From: Xylanibacter ruminicola
GTDB taxonomy: Bacteria; Bacteroidota; Bacteroidia; Bacteroidales; Bacteroidaceae
NCBI RefSeq assembly: GCF_900142525.1
Contig: NZ_FRBD01000008.1
Span: forward strand, 86,679 to 150,678
Reading direction: 5' to 3'
Length of the DNA stretch: 64,000 nt
The stretch's first letter is position 1. Every line of letters starts with the position of its first letter. Below, piece by piece: positions 8,492 to 17,707 of this stretch. The notes below the pieces were generated by a model. That model was not told where the DNA came from. It ran no database searches and saw only the letters and a list, made by a program, of their open reading frames with translations. A program made the translations under genes and the position numbers.

Positions 8492-9631
8492 GAATCAGGT
8501 TCTTGCGTTGTAGCGGCATGTACCGATTACCAAAGCAGCATCGACGAGTTGGACAATCGCGTGGACGAGATTGAACGGCTCGTGACGAAGCTTGAGGGAT
8601 TGAACGGTGATATTGCCGCTATCAAGCAGATTGTGGATGCGCAGGAGCAGGCTGGCTATATCACAGGCGTGACACAGACCGCTGATGGTTATCAGTTCAC
8701 AATGTCGAACGGAACGCTTATTAACCTGCGAGATGGTAAGGACGGCAAGGACGGTATCAATGGTACTGACGGCACTAATGGTACTGACGGTACGAACGGT
8801 CAAGACGGTATCACCCCGCAGTTGCGTATCAACGCCACCACGCAGATGTGGGAGGTGAGCTATGACAGTGGTACTTCTTGGACATCGCTTGGCGTGAAGG
8901 CCCAGGGTGAAAAGGGTGACGATGGCGATGCCTTCTTCCAGAGCGTTGTAGTAGGTGAGACCGAAGTGACCTTTACGTTGGCCGACGGAACCACGACCTT
9001 CAAACTGCCTCTGATGGACACATTCAAGAAGGTGCGCGACCGCGTGATGCCTGAGGTAGTGGCAACAGCTCTTGCTTCCAATTATGCCAGCACTCTATCG
9101 TTTATTGGTGAGGAAGTGGCCGTAACTCGCGGTTTAGCAGTCTCGGCGGGTATCACCATCAATGGTGTTACTAACGAAGGTAATGGCAGACTGGCGCTCA
9201 CGGTTACACCAAGTGGCATGACCGCTGGAAAGGGCTATGCCTTTGCACTAGTGATGAACGACGGTACATCTATGTACAGTACTGCCTATACGTCGGTATT
9301 CTATGCCGTACCTCCTGTTGCTATTGGCATTGCTGCTGACGGCATCCTGGCAGGAAACGGCAACGTGAGCGTGGGCACCACAGTACAACTAATTGCCTTG
9401 CTTGTGCCAACGGACACGAATATGAAGAACGTACAGTGGACTACATCGGATGCGAATGTTGTTACTGTTGATGCCAATGGTCTGGTTACGGCTCGCAACA
9501 ATGGTACTGCCACCATCACGGTGACTTCTGTTGCTGCACCTACTGTCAGCAAGAGCATCACCGTCACCGTGAGCGACGGCAACATCACACTGAACACCGA
9601 TGAACTAGTTTCACAAGGTGATGCGGAATAA
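8492..9631 (+). pseudogene. Collagen-like / Ig-like surface lipoprotein gene with a damaged 5' end
   Basis: From 8549 (TTG) the frame encodes 360 residues: a coiled-coil start (DNRVDEIERLVTKLEGLN), a segment like the N-terminal domain that Bacteroidetes genomes label DUF4988/PL29 N-terminal, a collagen-like Gly-X-Y stretch (about 59-80, repeated GTDGTN), an unassigned beta region, and a C-terminal BIG2-type Ig domain (about 268-347). Translating upstream in frame gives SGSCVVAACTDYQSSIDEL, a lipobox (VVAAC, Cys at 8519) followed by the expected mature N-terminus. A TGA at 8489-8491 then blocks it and there is no ATG/GTG/TTG to start a signal peptide. The gene has therefore probably lost its signal sequence. 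A cytoplasmic product from TTG 8549 would make little sense for this family. Confidence 0.65.
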
Positions 9632-9664
9632 TTTGCTCATGCAATAAGAAATGGTTTTGAAAAG

Positions 9665-9695
9665 AGAGCCTCGCGTCATCACGACGCGAGGCTCT
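9665..9695. terminator. Bidirectional terminator between convergent genes
   Basis: A 13-bp perfect stem (9665-9677 with 9683-9695) encloses the 5-nt loop ATCAC. On the minus strand it is followed by CTTTTC. It lies between the collagen-like gene (+) and the phosphoesterase (-). Confidence 0.85.
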
Positions 9696-9699
9696 TATG

Positions 9700-11157
9700 T
9701 TATTTCCCTATATTTAATTCTACGTTCAAGTCATCGGTAGAACTCGATACGTTTGTATCTACCTGGTTAGTGTCTGTGAGCAGACTCTGGACTTTGGGTC
9801 TGAAAAGCACTTCGTGGGTTGAACTCACGAATAGCATCAGCATATCGGTTGTTTCTTGATCCACGTTGTTGTCAACCAGTCGTTTGCGAACCATATTCTC
9901 CATGGCTTCTTTGAACTCTGTCATTAGCACTGCCGCCTCGGGGTTGTTCTCCTCATTGCCGGCAATGTGCAACAGGAAACCCTTGCACATCTGTTCGCCC
10001 ATGCCTTCCATAAACCACTCACGGAAATCCTCTATGTTTGTAGGAAGAATATCTTCTGGTAGATTAGTATCGGTAAGAACGTATCGATAGCTATCGAAGA
10101 CTGGCCAGAATGCATCAATATGATTCTTCATAATGTTGGGTAGAGCATCTTTATAAAGCTGATAGCTCACCTTGCTTACATCGGCTATTGATGGAATCGA
10201 CTTGATATACTGGGTGCTGATGTCCCACTTCTTGAAGCTGCCGTTTACCTTGATGATACGCCACCCGTTAGGGTGCGTCAACAGAGAGCCTGTCTCTACT
10301 TCAACCAGACTGTCAACCCCTGCATCCAGTTCTTTGCGATACTACGCAATGTCGGGGATATGGGCGTGGCCGGAAAATACAAGATGTATACCGCTCTTCA
10401 TCATCTTGTCGGTTACATCCTCATAATTTACAAGTACATTTTCTTTCTGCAAGCTACTCTTTCCATCGTAGTGCTCCATCACGTTGTGGTGCTGCATGAC
10501 AACCACCTGCTTACTCTGTTCGTGTGCCTTGTCGGTCTCATCCAGCATCCACTTCATGGTAGAATCGCCGATGGTGCCCGTAGAAGTGTCGACACATAGC
10601 AGTACCAGTCCGTCGAATGGTTCACAGGCATACGATAGCGATGCCTGATCTTTGGCATAAGCCATATTGAATCCACAATCCTTATACAGTTCTGCAAACT
10701 TCTGTGGCGTTGTGGAACCATCGGCATTATCCACGTCGTGGTTGCCTGGTATCACCACCACCTTTATACCCTCGCTCACCAACTGGCCCAGTGTATTGGC
10801 TACCAGCTCGTGACTCTTCTGATCGCCAAGCTCTGTCAGGTCGCCTGTTATCAACATCATATCGGGCTTGGCGCTCAGCGCATCGCCCACCAGCTTGTCA
10901 AGAATCTCGGTGCTGTATAGCATCAATTTCGGGTCTTTGGTTGCGTCGTCGGCCTGGTATTGGTCGTTTAGCAAGTCAGGAGCCATCGCATGGATGTCGC
11001 TCAGCACCCATATCGTCCTTTCGGTTTGTTCCTGAGCATCATCATCGTTATTATTCACAGCGTTGTCGGCAACGAATGTACACGATGTCACAGCAACTCC
11101 ACACACCAGTACCGCCAGCATGTTGCGAGTAAATCTTGAAAAAAAGTTTTTAGTCAT
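9700..11157 (-). pseudogene. Lipoprotein metallophosphoesterase interrupted by one in-frame amber codon
   Basis: Read on the minus strand from 11157, the frame is open for 271 codons, meets TAG at 10342-10344, then continues in the same frame for 213 codons to 9700. The first part has a lipoprotein signal (lipobox VAVTSC, Cys26) and every calcineurin-like phosphoesterase motif: SDIH (54-56), GDLTELGD (105-112), GNHD (138-141), QHHN and GHAH (263-266). The second part (YRKELDAGVDSLVEVETGSL and on) reads like the normal C-terminal domain. No insertion or frameshift is present. TAG ends other genes here normally (rpsJ, the gene ending at 28362, both PUL genes ending at 48597 and 50640), so genome-wide recoding is unlikely. 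It is a recent pseudogene, a truncated but perhaps active enzyme, or a base-call error. It lies 42 bp behind the methyltransferase gene, probably in one operon. Confidence 0.8.
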
Positions 11158-11199
11158 ATTCGTAAAATTATTAGATGTAGTATAATGATCAGTTTTTTC

Positions 11200-12111
11200 T
11201 CATTTCGGTTTTCTAAGTATCCACTCCATATAATAGCCGATGCCAGCCTTACCACCATCATACCCCAACCAGCCCAGAATATGGTTGTTTACAAACTGCT
11301 TGGGCATGAGGGCGTACTGCAACTTCCACAACCAGGGATGATTCATGGTTCTGTTGGCACTATGCTGCAGGTGTTTCAGGTCGGGTAACGTCTCTTTAGT
11401 ATAATTTGTCATCTTTTCAATCTCAAACCCACAGTTGGTGTAGTGGGTGTTCAGTTCGTCAAGCGATTCGAATAGGGCAGCCGATCCTCCCTTCGACGTC
11501 AGGGCTATTGCCATCTGGAGTTTAGGATCGTAGGTGTCGAAACTGGCTGCCAGAGCATAATCGTAGATGATCATCACGCCTCCAGGTTTCAGCACGCGAT
11601 TTACCTCACGGTAGATTTTCTCCTTATCGGTATTATGAACAATCGTCTCAACGGCATAACACACATCAACTGAATTGTCGGCCAACTGGGGAATGCTACT
11701 ATAGTCTTGTTCGTAAATCGTCACATTCTGCGGCATCTTGTTTTTCTTCAGAGGAATAAGGTCTACACCAACAAAGCGCGACTCGGGGAAACCATAGGCA
11801 AGATACATGATGTTGGCACCTTGTCCGCACCCCAGCTCCAGCACCGTATCGCCATCCTTGATATAATCGGCAATGGTATCGGGCTGATAATAGATATCCT
11901 CATCGGTAAAGACGCCACTCTTTGAAATCCGGAAATGCATGAAGCCGTCTTGCGAATGGAATATTTTATAGGCCCAATGGCTGACTCGGAAGTAATTGCG
12001 TATCTGCGCCAAGGAATTTTTCTCACCATTTATTACTTCTTCCAGATCGATGAACTTTGACATGGCATCAATCTTGGAATGAATCCGATAAATATAATAC
12101 CCTTTATTCAT
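11200..12111 (-). CDS. Class I SAM-dependent methyltransferase
   Basis: The protein has 303 residues. The SAM-binding motif I is VLELGCGQG at about 90-98, followed by an acidic motif II region (FVGVDLI), and the post-motif segment VLKPGGVMIIYDYALA. This layout fits the Methyltransf_11/25 type that modifies small molecules such as lipids, sterol-like compounds or quinones. The substrate cannot be read from the sequence. The C-terminal part (LQYALMPKQFVNNHILGWLGYDGG) is family-specific. The start at 12111 is supported by AGGAG six bases upstream, rare in this genome. That site overlaps the end of a 29-codon ORF, so the two are probably coupled. Confidence 0.8.
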   Translation of the reverse strand: MNKGYYIYRIHSKIDAMSKFIDLEEVINGEKNSLAQIRNYFRVSHWAYKIFHSQDGFMHFRISKSGVFTDEDIYYQPDTIADYIKDGDTVLELGCGQGANIMYLAYGFPESRFVGVDLIPLKKNKMPQNVTIYEQDYSSIPQLADNSVDVCYAVETIVHNTDKEKIYREVNRVLKPGGVMIIYDYALAASFDTYDPKLQMAIALTSKGGSAALFESLDELNTHYTNCGFEIEKMTNYTKETLPDLKHLQHSANRTMNHPWLWKLQYALMPKQFVNNHILGWLGYDGGKAGIGYYMEWILRKPK

Positions 12112-12114
12112 ATG

Positions 12115-12204
12115 TTACTCCTTGATGTCGTCGAGACGGCTCCTTACTATCTGGCCATCAGTCCAGCGCGCCTCGTTAACGTTTTTAATGACTCTTTCGT
12201 CCAT
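12115..12204 (-). CDS. Small ORF (29 codons) directly upstream of the methyltransferase
   Basis: On the minus strand ATG at 12204 opens a 29-residue frame (MDERVIKNVNEARWTDGQIV, then RSRLDDIKE) ending in TAA three bases before the methyltransferase ATG. It lies just downstream of a perfect -7 box (12227-12234), so it is the first reading frame on that transcript. Its last codons form the Shine-Dalgarno of the next gene. It could be a leader peptide controlling methyltransferase translation, a small protein, or the tail of a lost gene. I do not recognise it. Confidence 0.45.
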   Translation of the reverse strand: MDERVIKNVNEARWTDGQIVRSRLDDIKE

Positions 12205-12226
12205 ACTGATTAAATTGTTCGTGATG

Positions 12227-12234
12227 CAAAGATA
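12227..12234 (-). promoter_or_regulatory. -7 element for the small ORF / methyltransferase / phosphoesterase unit
   Basis: The minus strand reads TATCTTTG, a perfect -7 box, 23 bp before the small ORF. The -33 region is weak. Confidence 0.6.
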
Positions 12235-12257
12235 GATAAATATTTGTTTGTAGTACA

Positions 12258-12302
12258 TAAAAAATATGCACGCATTTGGGATGGGGACCAAATGCGTGCA
12301 TA
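12258..12302 (-). terminator. Strong intrinsic terminator downstream of the AraC-type relic
   Basis: A 15-bp perfect stem (12265-12279 with 12288-12302) has an 8-nt loop and is followed on the minus strand by a run of six T. It lies 16 bp beyond the stop codon of the AraC-type remnant, so it was that gene's terminator. It now also separates that relic from the methyltransferase unit. Confidence 0.85.
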
Positions 12303-12317
12303 AATGTATGTAAAATA

Positions 12318-12516
12318 TTACAGTTTGTCCTTATACTTTGTTGGCGTTACTCCATATGTGCGTTTGAACAGTTCGCGGAAGTTTGAAGGCCAAAACCTAG
12401 GGTCTTGGCTATGGCGGAGATGGTAAGGCCGGGTTCGTCGTGAAGCAAACGGAGTGATTCCTCAAGTAGGATGGAGTTGATGTACTGTGGAAACGACAGT
12501 CCGTCGGCATATTGTG
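12318..12516 (-). pseudogene. Remnant of an AraC-family regulator (C-terminal HTH only, frameshifted)
   Basis: The minus strand encodes YADGLSFPQYINSILLEES, then LRLLHDEPGLTISAIAKTLGFG, then shifts frame near 12389 and continues SNFRELFKRTYGVTPTKYKD followed by KL and TAA at 12318. Together these are the two helix-turn-helix motifs of an AraC DNA-binding domain (TISAIAKTLGF and SNFRELFKRTYGVTP). A one-base loss in the GGCC-TTC junction explains the shift. Upstream of 12516 the frame is closed by stops and the sensor domain is missing. The original terminator survives. Confidence 0.75.
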
Positions 12517-12660
12517 TTTATACCTATAATAATATAGAGGTTTTGTTTCAATAGCGTAGTATTTTTGGTGCAGATATACGTGTTGTTCCTATAGATAATA
12601 CCCAAAAAGGATAAGTAAAACATAAAAAAACTTAAAAGTTATATTATGGGATTAATTATA
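12517..12660. other. AT-rich spacer without genes
   Basis: Nothing recognisable lies between the AraC relic and the rplC promoter, apart from AT-rich sequence with stops in all frames. Confidence 0.5.
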
Positions 12661-12692
12661 TTTGTGTATATTATATAATATTAGTACCTTTG
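12661..12692 (+). promoter_or_regulatory. Promoter of the rplC-led ribosomal operon
   Basis: TTTG at 12661-12664, exactly 20 bp, then TACCTTTG at 12685-12692: a full-consensus Bacteroidetes promoter. It gives the truncated S10 operon its own start, with a leader of about 180 nt. Confidence 0.85.
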
Positions 12693-12697
12693 CACCC

Positions 12698-12875
12698 GCA
12701 AAAGTGAGTATTGCGCTGGCCATGGAGCTAACAATACCCTGATAAAGAGCAACTTAGCCTTCAAAAATGAAGCAGTTGAAGTTCCTTTTTAAGTGGGTTT
12801 GTGTGCTTCGCAGTTGCGAGAAACGCTTAGAAATGAACATTATATATTATAAACATTATTAATTTTTAAACTGAA
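12698..12875 (+). promoter_or_regulatory. Structured 5' leader of rplC
   Basis: The predicted leader is about 178 nt, long for this genome. Near its 3' end AAGTGGGTTT (12793-12802) can pair with AAACGCTT (12823-12830) around a small inner hairpin (TTCGC, AGTT, GCGAG). There is no terminator-like T-run after it. Ribosomal leaders are often bound by a product of the operon, L4 in the enterobacterial case, so an autoregulatory role is plausible but untested. Confidence 0.35.
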
Positions 12876-13490
12876 ATGCCAGGATTAATTGGAAGAAAAA
12901 TCGGAATGACATCCGTTTTCAGTGCCGACGGTAAGAATGTACCGTGCACTGTTATCGAAGCTGGTCCTTGTGTTGTAACTCAGGTTAAGTCTGTTGAGAA
13001 GGACGGCTATGAGGCTGTTCAGCTCGCCTTCGGAGAGAAGAAGGAGAAGAATACCACAAAAGCAATGATGGGTATCTTCAAGAAGGCTAACACGACACCA
13101 AAGGCCCACTTGGCCGAGTTCAAGTTTGATACCGAGTTGAACCTCGGTGACACCGTTACAGTCGACATCTTCGAGGGTGCCGAGTTTGTTGACGTTGTTG
13201 GTACATCAAAAGGTAAAGGATTCCAGGGCGTTGTGAAGCGTCATGGTTTTGGTGGTGTAGGCCAGGCTACTCACGGTCAGGACGACCGTCTGCGTAAGCC
13301 AGGTTCTATCGGTGCTTGTTCTTATCCCGCCAAGGTATTCAAGGGAATGCGCATGGGCGGCCAGATGGGAGGCGACAGAGTTACTACTCAGAACCTCAAA
13401 GTGTTAAAGGTAATCCCAGAGCACAACCTTATTCTTGTGAAGGGTAGCTGCGCTGGTTATAATGGTTCAACTGTAATAATCAACAAGTAA
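12876..13490 (+). CDS. rplC: 50S ribosomal protein L3
   Basis: This is an early assembly protein of the 50S subunit whose long loop reaches toward the peptidyl-transferase centre. It has 204 residues. The signature [17 protein letters not shown] lies at about 116-132, followed by the loop [27 protein letters not shown]. As first gene of this transcription unit it takes the place rpsJ normally holds. rplD follows after one base. Confidence 0.97.
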   Translation: MPGLIGRKIGMTSVFSADGKNVPCTVIEAGPCVVTQVKSVEKDGYEAVQLAFGEKKEKNTTKAMMGIFKKANTTPKAHLAEFKFDTELNLGDTVTVDIFEGAEFVDVVGTSKGKGFQGVVKRHGFGGVGQATHGQDDRLRKPGSIGACSYPAKVFKGMRMGGQMGGDRVTTQNLKVLKVIPEHNLILVKGSCAGYNGSTVIINK

Positions 13491-13491
13491 G

Positions 13492-14121
13492 ATGGAAGTT
13501 AGCGTATTGAATATCAAAGGTCAGGAGACCGGACGTAAGGTAACTCTGAACGAGGCTATCTTCGGCATTGAACCAAATGACCACGTTCTTTATCTGGACG
13601 TAAAGCAGTATCTCGCTAACCAGCGTCAGGGTACAGCTAAGTCTAAGGAGAGAAGCGAAATCTCTGGTTCTACTCGTAAGCTTGGACGTCAGAAGGGTGG
13701 CGGCGGTGCCCGTCATGGAGATATCAACTCGCCTCTGCTGCGTGGTGGTGGTCGCGTGTTTGGTCCTACACCTCGTGACTACAGCTTCAAGCTGAATAAG
13801 AAGGTTAAGGCACTTGCTCGTAAGTCAGCCCTTTCATACAAGGCTCAGGAGAATGCAATCGTTGTAGTTGAGGACTTCACTCTGGAGGCTCCAAAGACTA
13901 AGGAGTTTGTAAACATTGCAAAGAACCTGAAGGTAGACGGCAAGAAGAGCCTCTTCGTAATGTCAGAGACTAATAACAATGTATACATGTCGGCTCGCAA
14001 TCTGCAGAACGCAGAGGTGATGGAGGCTTCGCTGGTTAACACCTACAAGGTGCTGAACGCTGATGTCCTGGTTATCACTGAGAAGTCGCTCGAGACTATC
14101 GACGGTATCTTAAACAAGTAA
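13492..14121 (+). CDS. rplD: 50S ribosomal protein L4
   Basis: This 23S rRNA-binding protein lines the exit tunnel with an extended loop. It has 209 residues. The loop is visible at about 44-95 ([18 protein letters not shown], then [19 protein letters not shown]). In some bacteria L4 represses its own operon by binding the S10 leader, which makes the long leader at 12698-12875 of interest. It starts one base after rplC stops. Confidence 0.97.
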   Translation: MEVSVLNIKGQETGRKVTLNEAIFGIEPNDHVLYLDVKQYLANQRQGTAKSKERSEISGSTRKLGRQKGGGGARHGDINSPLLRGGGRVFGPTPRDYSFKLNKKVKALARKSALSYKAQENAIVVVEDFTLEAPKTKEFVNIAKNLKVDGKKSLFVMSETNNNVYMSARNLQNAEVMEASLVNTYKVLNADVLVITEKSLETIDGILNK

Positions 14122-14137
14122 AAGGAGGACTAAGGAT

Positions 14138-14485
14138 ATGGCATTTATCATTAAACCTATGGTCACTGAGAAGATGACCAAGATTACAGACAAGTCTTCT
14201 GTAGAGAAAACTTATAAGGTAAAGGGCGAGGAGCGTACCAAGAAGGCTGAGGCCAAGTATGGTTTCATCGTTCGTCCTGAGGCTAATAAGCTTGAGATTA
14301 AGAATGAGGTTGAGAGTCTGTACAATGTTACAGTAATCGACGTGAACACAGTTCGTTACGCCGGCAAGCGTAGCTCACGCTACACTAAGGCTGGTCTGAT
14401 CAAGGGTCAGAAGAACGCGTTCAAGAAGGCAATCGTTACTCTTAAGGAGGGCGATGTAATTGATTTTTATAGCAATATTCAGTAA
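14138..14485 (+). CDS. rplW: 50S ribosomal protein L23
   Basis: A tunnel-exit protein that docks trigger factor and SRP. It has 115 residues, about 15 longer than many homologs because of a Lys-rich insertion near 20-40 ([20 protein letters not shown]). The start [13 protein letters not shown] and the [14 protein letters not shown] loop are typical. A GGAGG lies upstream of the ATG. Confidence 0.96.
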   Translation: MAFIIKPMVTEKMTKITDKSSVEKTYKVKGEERTKKAEAKYGFIVRPEANKLEIKNEVESLYNVTVIDVNTVRYAGKRSSRYTKAGLIKGQKNAFKKAIVTLKEGDVIDFYSNIQ

Positions 14486-14490
14486 TAAAA

Positions 14491-15318
14491 ATGGCAGTAC
14501 GTAAATTAAAGCCCGTAACTCCGGGTCAAAGACACAAGATTATTGGCACGTTCGAGGATATTACTGCATCCGTGCCAGAGAAGTCTCTCGTTTACGGTAA
14601 GCGTTCAACCGGTGGTCGAAACAACACCGGTAAGATGACTGTTCGCTACATGGGCGGTGGTCACAAGAAGAAGTATCGTCTGATCGACTTCAAGCGAGAG
14701 AAAGATGGTGTTCCAGCTGTAGTAAAGACAATTGAGTACGATCCAAACCGTTCGGCTCGTATCGCACTTCTTTTCTACGCTGATGGTGAAAAACGTTATA
14801 TCATTGCTCCTAATGGACTGCAGGTTGGTGCAACTCTGATGTCGGGTGCAGACGCAGTACCTGAGGTAGGTAACGCTCTGCCACTGGCTAACATCCCTGT
14901 TGGTACAGTGATCCACAACATCGAGATGCGTCCCGGTCAGGGTGCCAAGCTCGTTCGTTCGGCTGGTAATTTCGCTCAGTTGACTTCTCGTGAGGGTAGC
15001 TATTGTGTTATCAAGCTCCCTTCAGGCGAGACTCGTCAGATTCTCTCAGCTTGTAAAGCTACTGTAGGTAGTGTAGGTAACTCAGATCACGCTCTCGAGG
15101 CATCAGGTAAGGCTGGTCGCTCTCGCTGGTTGGGTCAGCGTCCTCACAACCGTGGTGTTGTTATGAACCCACATGATCACCCAATGGGTGGTGGTGAAGG
15201 ACGTCAGTCTGGAGGTCACCCACGTTCACGTAAGGGCTTGTACGCTAAGGGTCTTAAGACTCGTGCACCTAAGAAGCTTTCAAACAAGTACATTATTGAA
15301 AGAGCTAACAAGAAGTAA
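14491..15318 (+). CDS. rplB: 50S ribosomal protein L2
   Basis: This protein is needed for subunit association and lies near the peptidyl-transferase centre. It has 275 residues, full length. The conserved C-terminal segment [17 protein letters not shown], with the key His, lies at about 228-244. [15 protein letters not shown] lies near 54-68. It starts 5 bp after rplW. Confidence 0.98.
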   Translation: MAVRKLKPVTPGQRHKIIGTFEDITASVPEKSLVYGKRSTGGRNNTGKMTVRYMGGGHKKKYRLIDFKREKDGVPAVVKTIEYDPNRSARIALLFYADGEKRYIIAPNGLQVGATLMSGADAVPEVGNALPLANIPVGTVIHNIEMRPGQGAKLVRSAGNFAQLTSREGSYCVIKLPSGETRQILSACKATVGSVGNSDHALEASGKAGRSRWLGQRPHNRGVVMNPHDHPMGGGEGRQSGGHPRSRKGLYAKGLKTRAPKKLSNKYIIERANKK

Positions 15319-15339
15319 ACAAGTTAATTAGAGTAAATT

Positions 15340-15606
15340 ATGAGTCGTTCATTAAAGAAGGGTCCATACATCAACGTATCACTCGAGAAGAAGATTCTCG
15401 CTATGAATGAGAGTGGTAAGAAGAATGTCGTTAAGACATGGGCCAGAGCATCAATGATCTCACCCGATTTCGTGGGACACACTGTTGCAGTTCATAACGG
15501 TAACAAATTTATCCCTGTTTACGTTACAGAAAACATGGTTGGTCACAAGCTCGGAGAGTTTGCACCTACCCGTCGTTTCGGTGGTCACGCCGGTAACAAG
15601 AAGTAA
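15340..15606 (+). CDS. rpsS: 30S ribosomal protein S19
   Basis: A 30S head protein that works with S13 at the A-site finger bridge. It has 88 residues, standard length, beginning [18 protein letters not shown]. The signature [16 protein letters not shown] is at about 68-83. It is 21 bp downstream of rplB. Confidence 0.97.
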   Translation: MSRSLKKGPYINVSLEKKILAMNESGKKNVVKTWARASMISPDFVGHTVAVHNGNKFIPVYVTENMVGHKLGEFAPTRRFGGHAGNKK

Positions 15607-15646
15607 TCCCAGGGAAAATTGAAAATTTTAAAATTAAAGAATTAAA

Positions 15647-16054
15647 ATGGGAGCAAGAAAACATATTAAGGCTGAAGAAAGAAAAGCAGCACTTAAGACA
15701 CAGTATTTTGCAAAGCTGAAAGGCTGCCCCTCTTCACCTCGCAAGATGCGCTATGTAGTGGACATGATCCGCGGCATGGAGGTAAATCGCGCACTGGGTG
15801 TTCTGAGATTCTCAAAGAAGGCAGCTGCAGCTGATGTAGAGAAACTCCTCCGTTCGGCTATTGCCAACTGGGAAGCCAAGAATGATCGCAAGGCTGAGGA
15901 TGGAGAGCTTTATGTAACCCGCGTTTTCGTTGACGAGGGCGTTACAATGAAGAGAATGAGACCTGCACCACAGGGTCGTGGATATCGTATCCGCAAGCGT
16001 TCTAATCACGTGACTCTGTTTGTTGATGCTAAAACTAATGATGTAAAAGAATAA
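15647..16054 (+). CDS. rplV: 50S ribosomal protein L22
   Basis: This protein reaches from the 50S surface into the exit tunnel through a beta-hairpin. It has 135 residues, with a longer N-terminus than the 110-residue enterobacterial form. The hairpin segment [27 protein letters not shown] lies at about 98-124. rpsC starts after a 2-bp gap. Confidence 0.97.
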   Translation: MGARKHIKAEERKAALKTQYFAKLKGCPSSPRKMRYVVDMIRGMEVNRALGVLRFSKKAAAADVEKLLRSAIANWEAKNDRKAEDGELYVTRVFVDEGVTMKRMRPAPQGRGYRIRKRSNHVTLFVDAKTNDVKE

Positions 16055-16056
16055 GT

Positions 16057-16779
16057 ATGGGACAGAAAGTTAATCCAATTAGCAACCGTCTTGGAATCGT
16101 AAGAGGTTGGGATTCAAATTGGTTCGGAGGCAAGGACTTCGGAGACAACCTGGTAGAGGATCAGAAAATCCGTAAGTACCTGAACGAGCGTCTGGCTAAG
16201 GCTAGCGTTTCTAAGATTGTCATCGAGCGCACATTGAAGCTGGTTACCATTACTATTTGCACAGCCCGTCCAGGTCTCGTCATTGGTAAAGGTGGACAAG
16301 ATGTCGACAAACTGAAGGAAGAACTGAAGAAGCTCTACGACAAGGAGATTCAGATTAATATCTTCGAGGTAAAGCGCCCTGAGCTCGATGCCACGATTGT
16401 TGCCAACAACATCGCTCGCCAGGTAGAGGGCAAGATCGCTTACCGCCGTGCCATCAAGATGGCTATCCAGAACACTATGCGTGCTGGTGCCGAGGGTATC
16501 AAAGTTCAGATCTCAGGTCGTCTTAACGGAGCAGAAATCGCACGTAGCGAGATGCTGAAGGAGGGTCGTACTCCTCTGCACACATATCGTGCTGATATTG
16601 ACTACTGTCACTCAGAGGCTCTTACCAAGGTTGGTATTCTGGGTATTAAGGTATGGATTTGCCGTGGTGAGATTTACGGCGACGTTGATCTCGCACCTAA
16701 CTTCACTCAGGAGAAGACTGGTGGTCGCTCAAACGGCGGTAATGGCCGTGACAGAAAGTTCCGTAATAAGAAGAAGTAA
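16057..16779 (+). CDS. rpsC: 30S ribosomal protein S3
   Basis: This protein is part of the mRNA entry channel. It has 240 residues. An N-terminal KH domain contains the GxxG loop in [14 protein letters not shown] (about 73-86). The C-terminal domain includes [11 protein letters not shown]. The end is a short basic tail ([14 protein letters not shown]). It is 2 bp behind rplV. Confidence 0.98.
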   Translation: MGQKVNPISNRLGIVRGWDSNWFGGKDFGDNLVEDQKIRKYLNERLAKASVSKIVIERTLKLVTITICTARPGLVIGKGGQDVDKLKEELKKLYDKEIQINIFEVKRPELDATIVANNIARQVEGKIAYRRAIKMAIQNTMRAGAEGIKVQISGRLNGAEIARSEMLKEGRTPLHTYRADIDYCHSEALTKVGILGIKVWICRGEIYGDVDLAPNFTQEKTGGRSNGGNGRDRKFRNKKK

Positions 16780-16806
16780 TTAATTTATTTAAAGTAGAAG
16801 CTTATT

Positions 16807-17235
16807 ATGTTACAGCCTAAAAGAGTTAGATATAGAAGACCTCAGGATGGACGCGGCAACAAAGGCAACGCCCACAGAGGAACAACACTGGCTTTCGGAT
16901 CATTCGGCATCAAGACAATGGATGCAAAGTGGATCGACAGCCGTCAGATTGAGGCAGCCCGTGTTGCTATCAATCGTTATATGAACCGTGAAGGTCAGGT
17001 ATGGATTCGCATCTTCCCTGATAAGCCTATCACCCGCAAGCCTGCTGATGTGCGAATGGGTAAAGGTAAGGGAGATCCCGCAGGATGGGTTGCACCTGTT
17101 ACACCAGGCCGTATTCTCTTTGAAGTAGAGGGCGTTCCTTTCGATATTGCTAAAGAGGCTCTGCGTCTCGGTGCACAGAAACTGCCCGTTAAGACTAAGT
17201 TTGTTGTTAGACGTGATTTCGATAAAAACGCTTAA
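16807..17235 (+). CDS. rplP: 50S ribosomal protein L16
   Basis: A late-assembly protein near the A and P sites. It has 142 residues, starting [21 protein letters not shown]. The signature [15 protein letters not shown] lies at about 81-95. A Shine-Dalgarno is not obvious, as is usual here. Confidence 0.97.
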   Translation: MLQPKRVRYRRPQDGRGNKGNAHRGTTLAFGSFGIKTMDAKWIDSRQIEAARVAINRYMNREGQVWIRIFPDKPITRKPADVRMGKGKGDPAGWVAPVTPGRILFEVEGVPFDIAKEALRLGAQKLPVKTKFVVRRDFDKNA

Positions 17236-17241
17236 TTGAGT

Positions 17242-17436
17242 ATGAAGATTAAAGAAGTAAGAGAGCTCGAGACCAAGGACTTGGCAGAGCGCATTGAGGC
17301 TGAGGTTGCAAAGTACAATCAGATGAAGTTGAACCACGCAATCACTCCACTTGAGAATCCATCTCAGATTAAGGCCGCTCGTCGCGACATCGCACGTATG
17401 AAATCAGAACTTCATCAGAGAGAACTTAATAAATAA
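17242..17436 (+). CDS. rpmC: 50S ribosomal protein L29
   Basis: A small helical protein at the tunnel exit. From ATG 17242 it has 64 residues, [14 protein letters not shown], the form expected for the family. The TTG six bases earlier is in frame but would add only two residues and is not preferred. rpsQ follows almost immediately. Confidence 0.95.
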   Translation: MKIKEVRELETKDLAERIEAEVAKYNQMKLNHAITPLENPSQIKAARRDIARMKSELHQRELNK

Positions 17437-17447
17437 CAATGGTCCAG

Positions 17448-17705
17448 ATGGAAACAAGAAATTTAAGAAAGACAAGACAGGGTGTCGTTATCAGCAACAA
17501 AATGGATAAAACCATTGTTATTGCAGCCAAGTTCAAGGAGAAGCACCCTATGTATGGTAAGTTTGTCCAGAAGACAAAGAAGTATCACGCACACGACGAG
17601 AACAACGAGTGCAATGTAGGTGATACAGTGCTCATTATGGAAACCCGTCCTCTGTCAAAGACAAAGAGATGGAGATTAGTTAACATCGTAGAAAAAGCTA
17701 AGTAA
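17448..17705 (+). CDS. rpsQ: 30S ribosomal protein S17
   Basis: A primary 16S-binding OB-fold protein. The preferred start is ATG 17448, giving [22 protein letters not shown] and 85 residues, which matches the start I recall for Bacteroidetes S17. An in-frame ATG at 17439 would add Met-Val-Gln and cannot be excluded. [17 protein letters not shown] is the family signature (about 46-62). Confidence 0.95.
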   Translation: METRNLRKTRQGVVISNKMDKTIVIAAKFKEKHPMYGKFVQKTKKYHAHDENNECNVGDTVLIMETRPLSKTKRWRLVNIVEKAK

Positions 17706-17707
17706 TT

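Noticed and set aside
10342..10344. Genome-wide amber recoding
   Set aside because: TAG is the natural stop of rpsJ and of the genes ending at 28362, 48597 and 50640, with no coding sequence after it.
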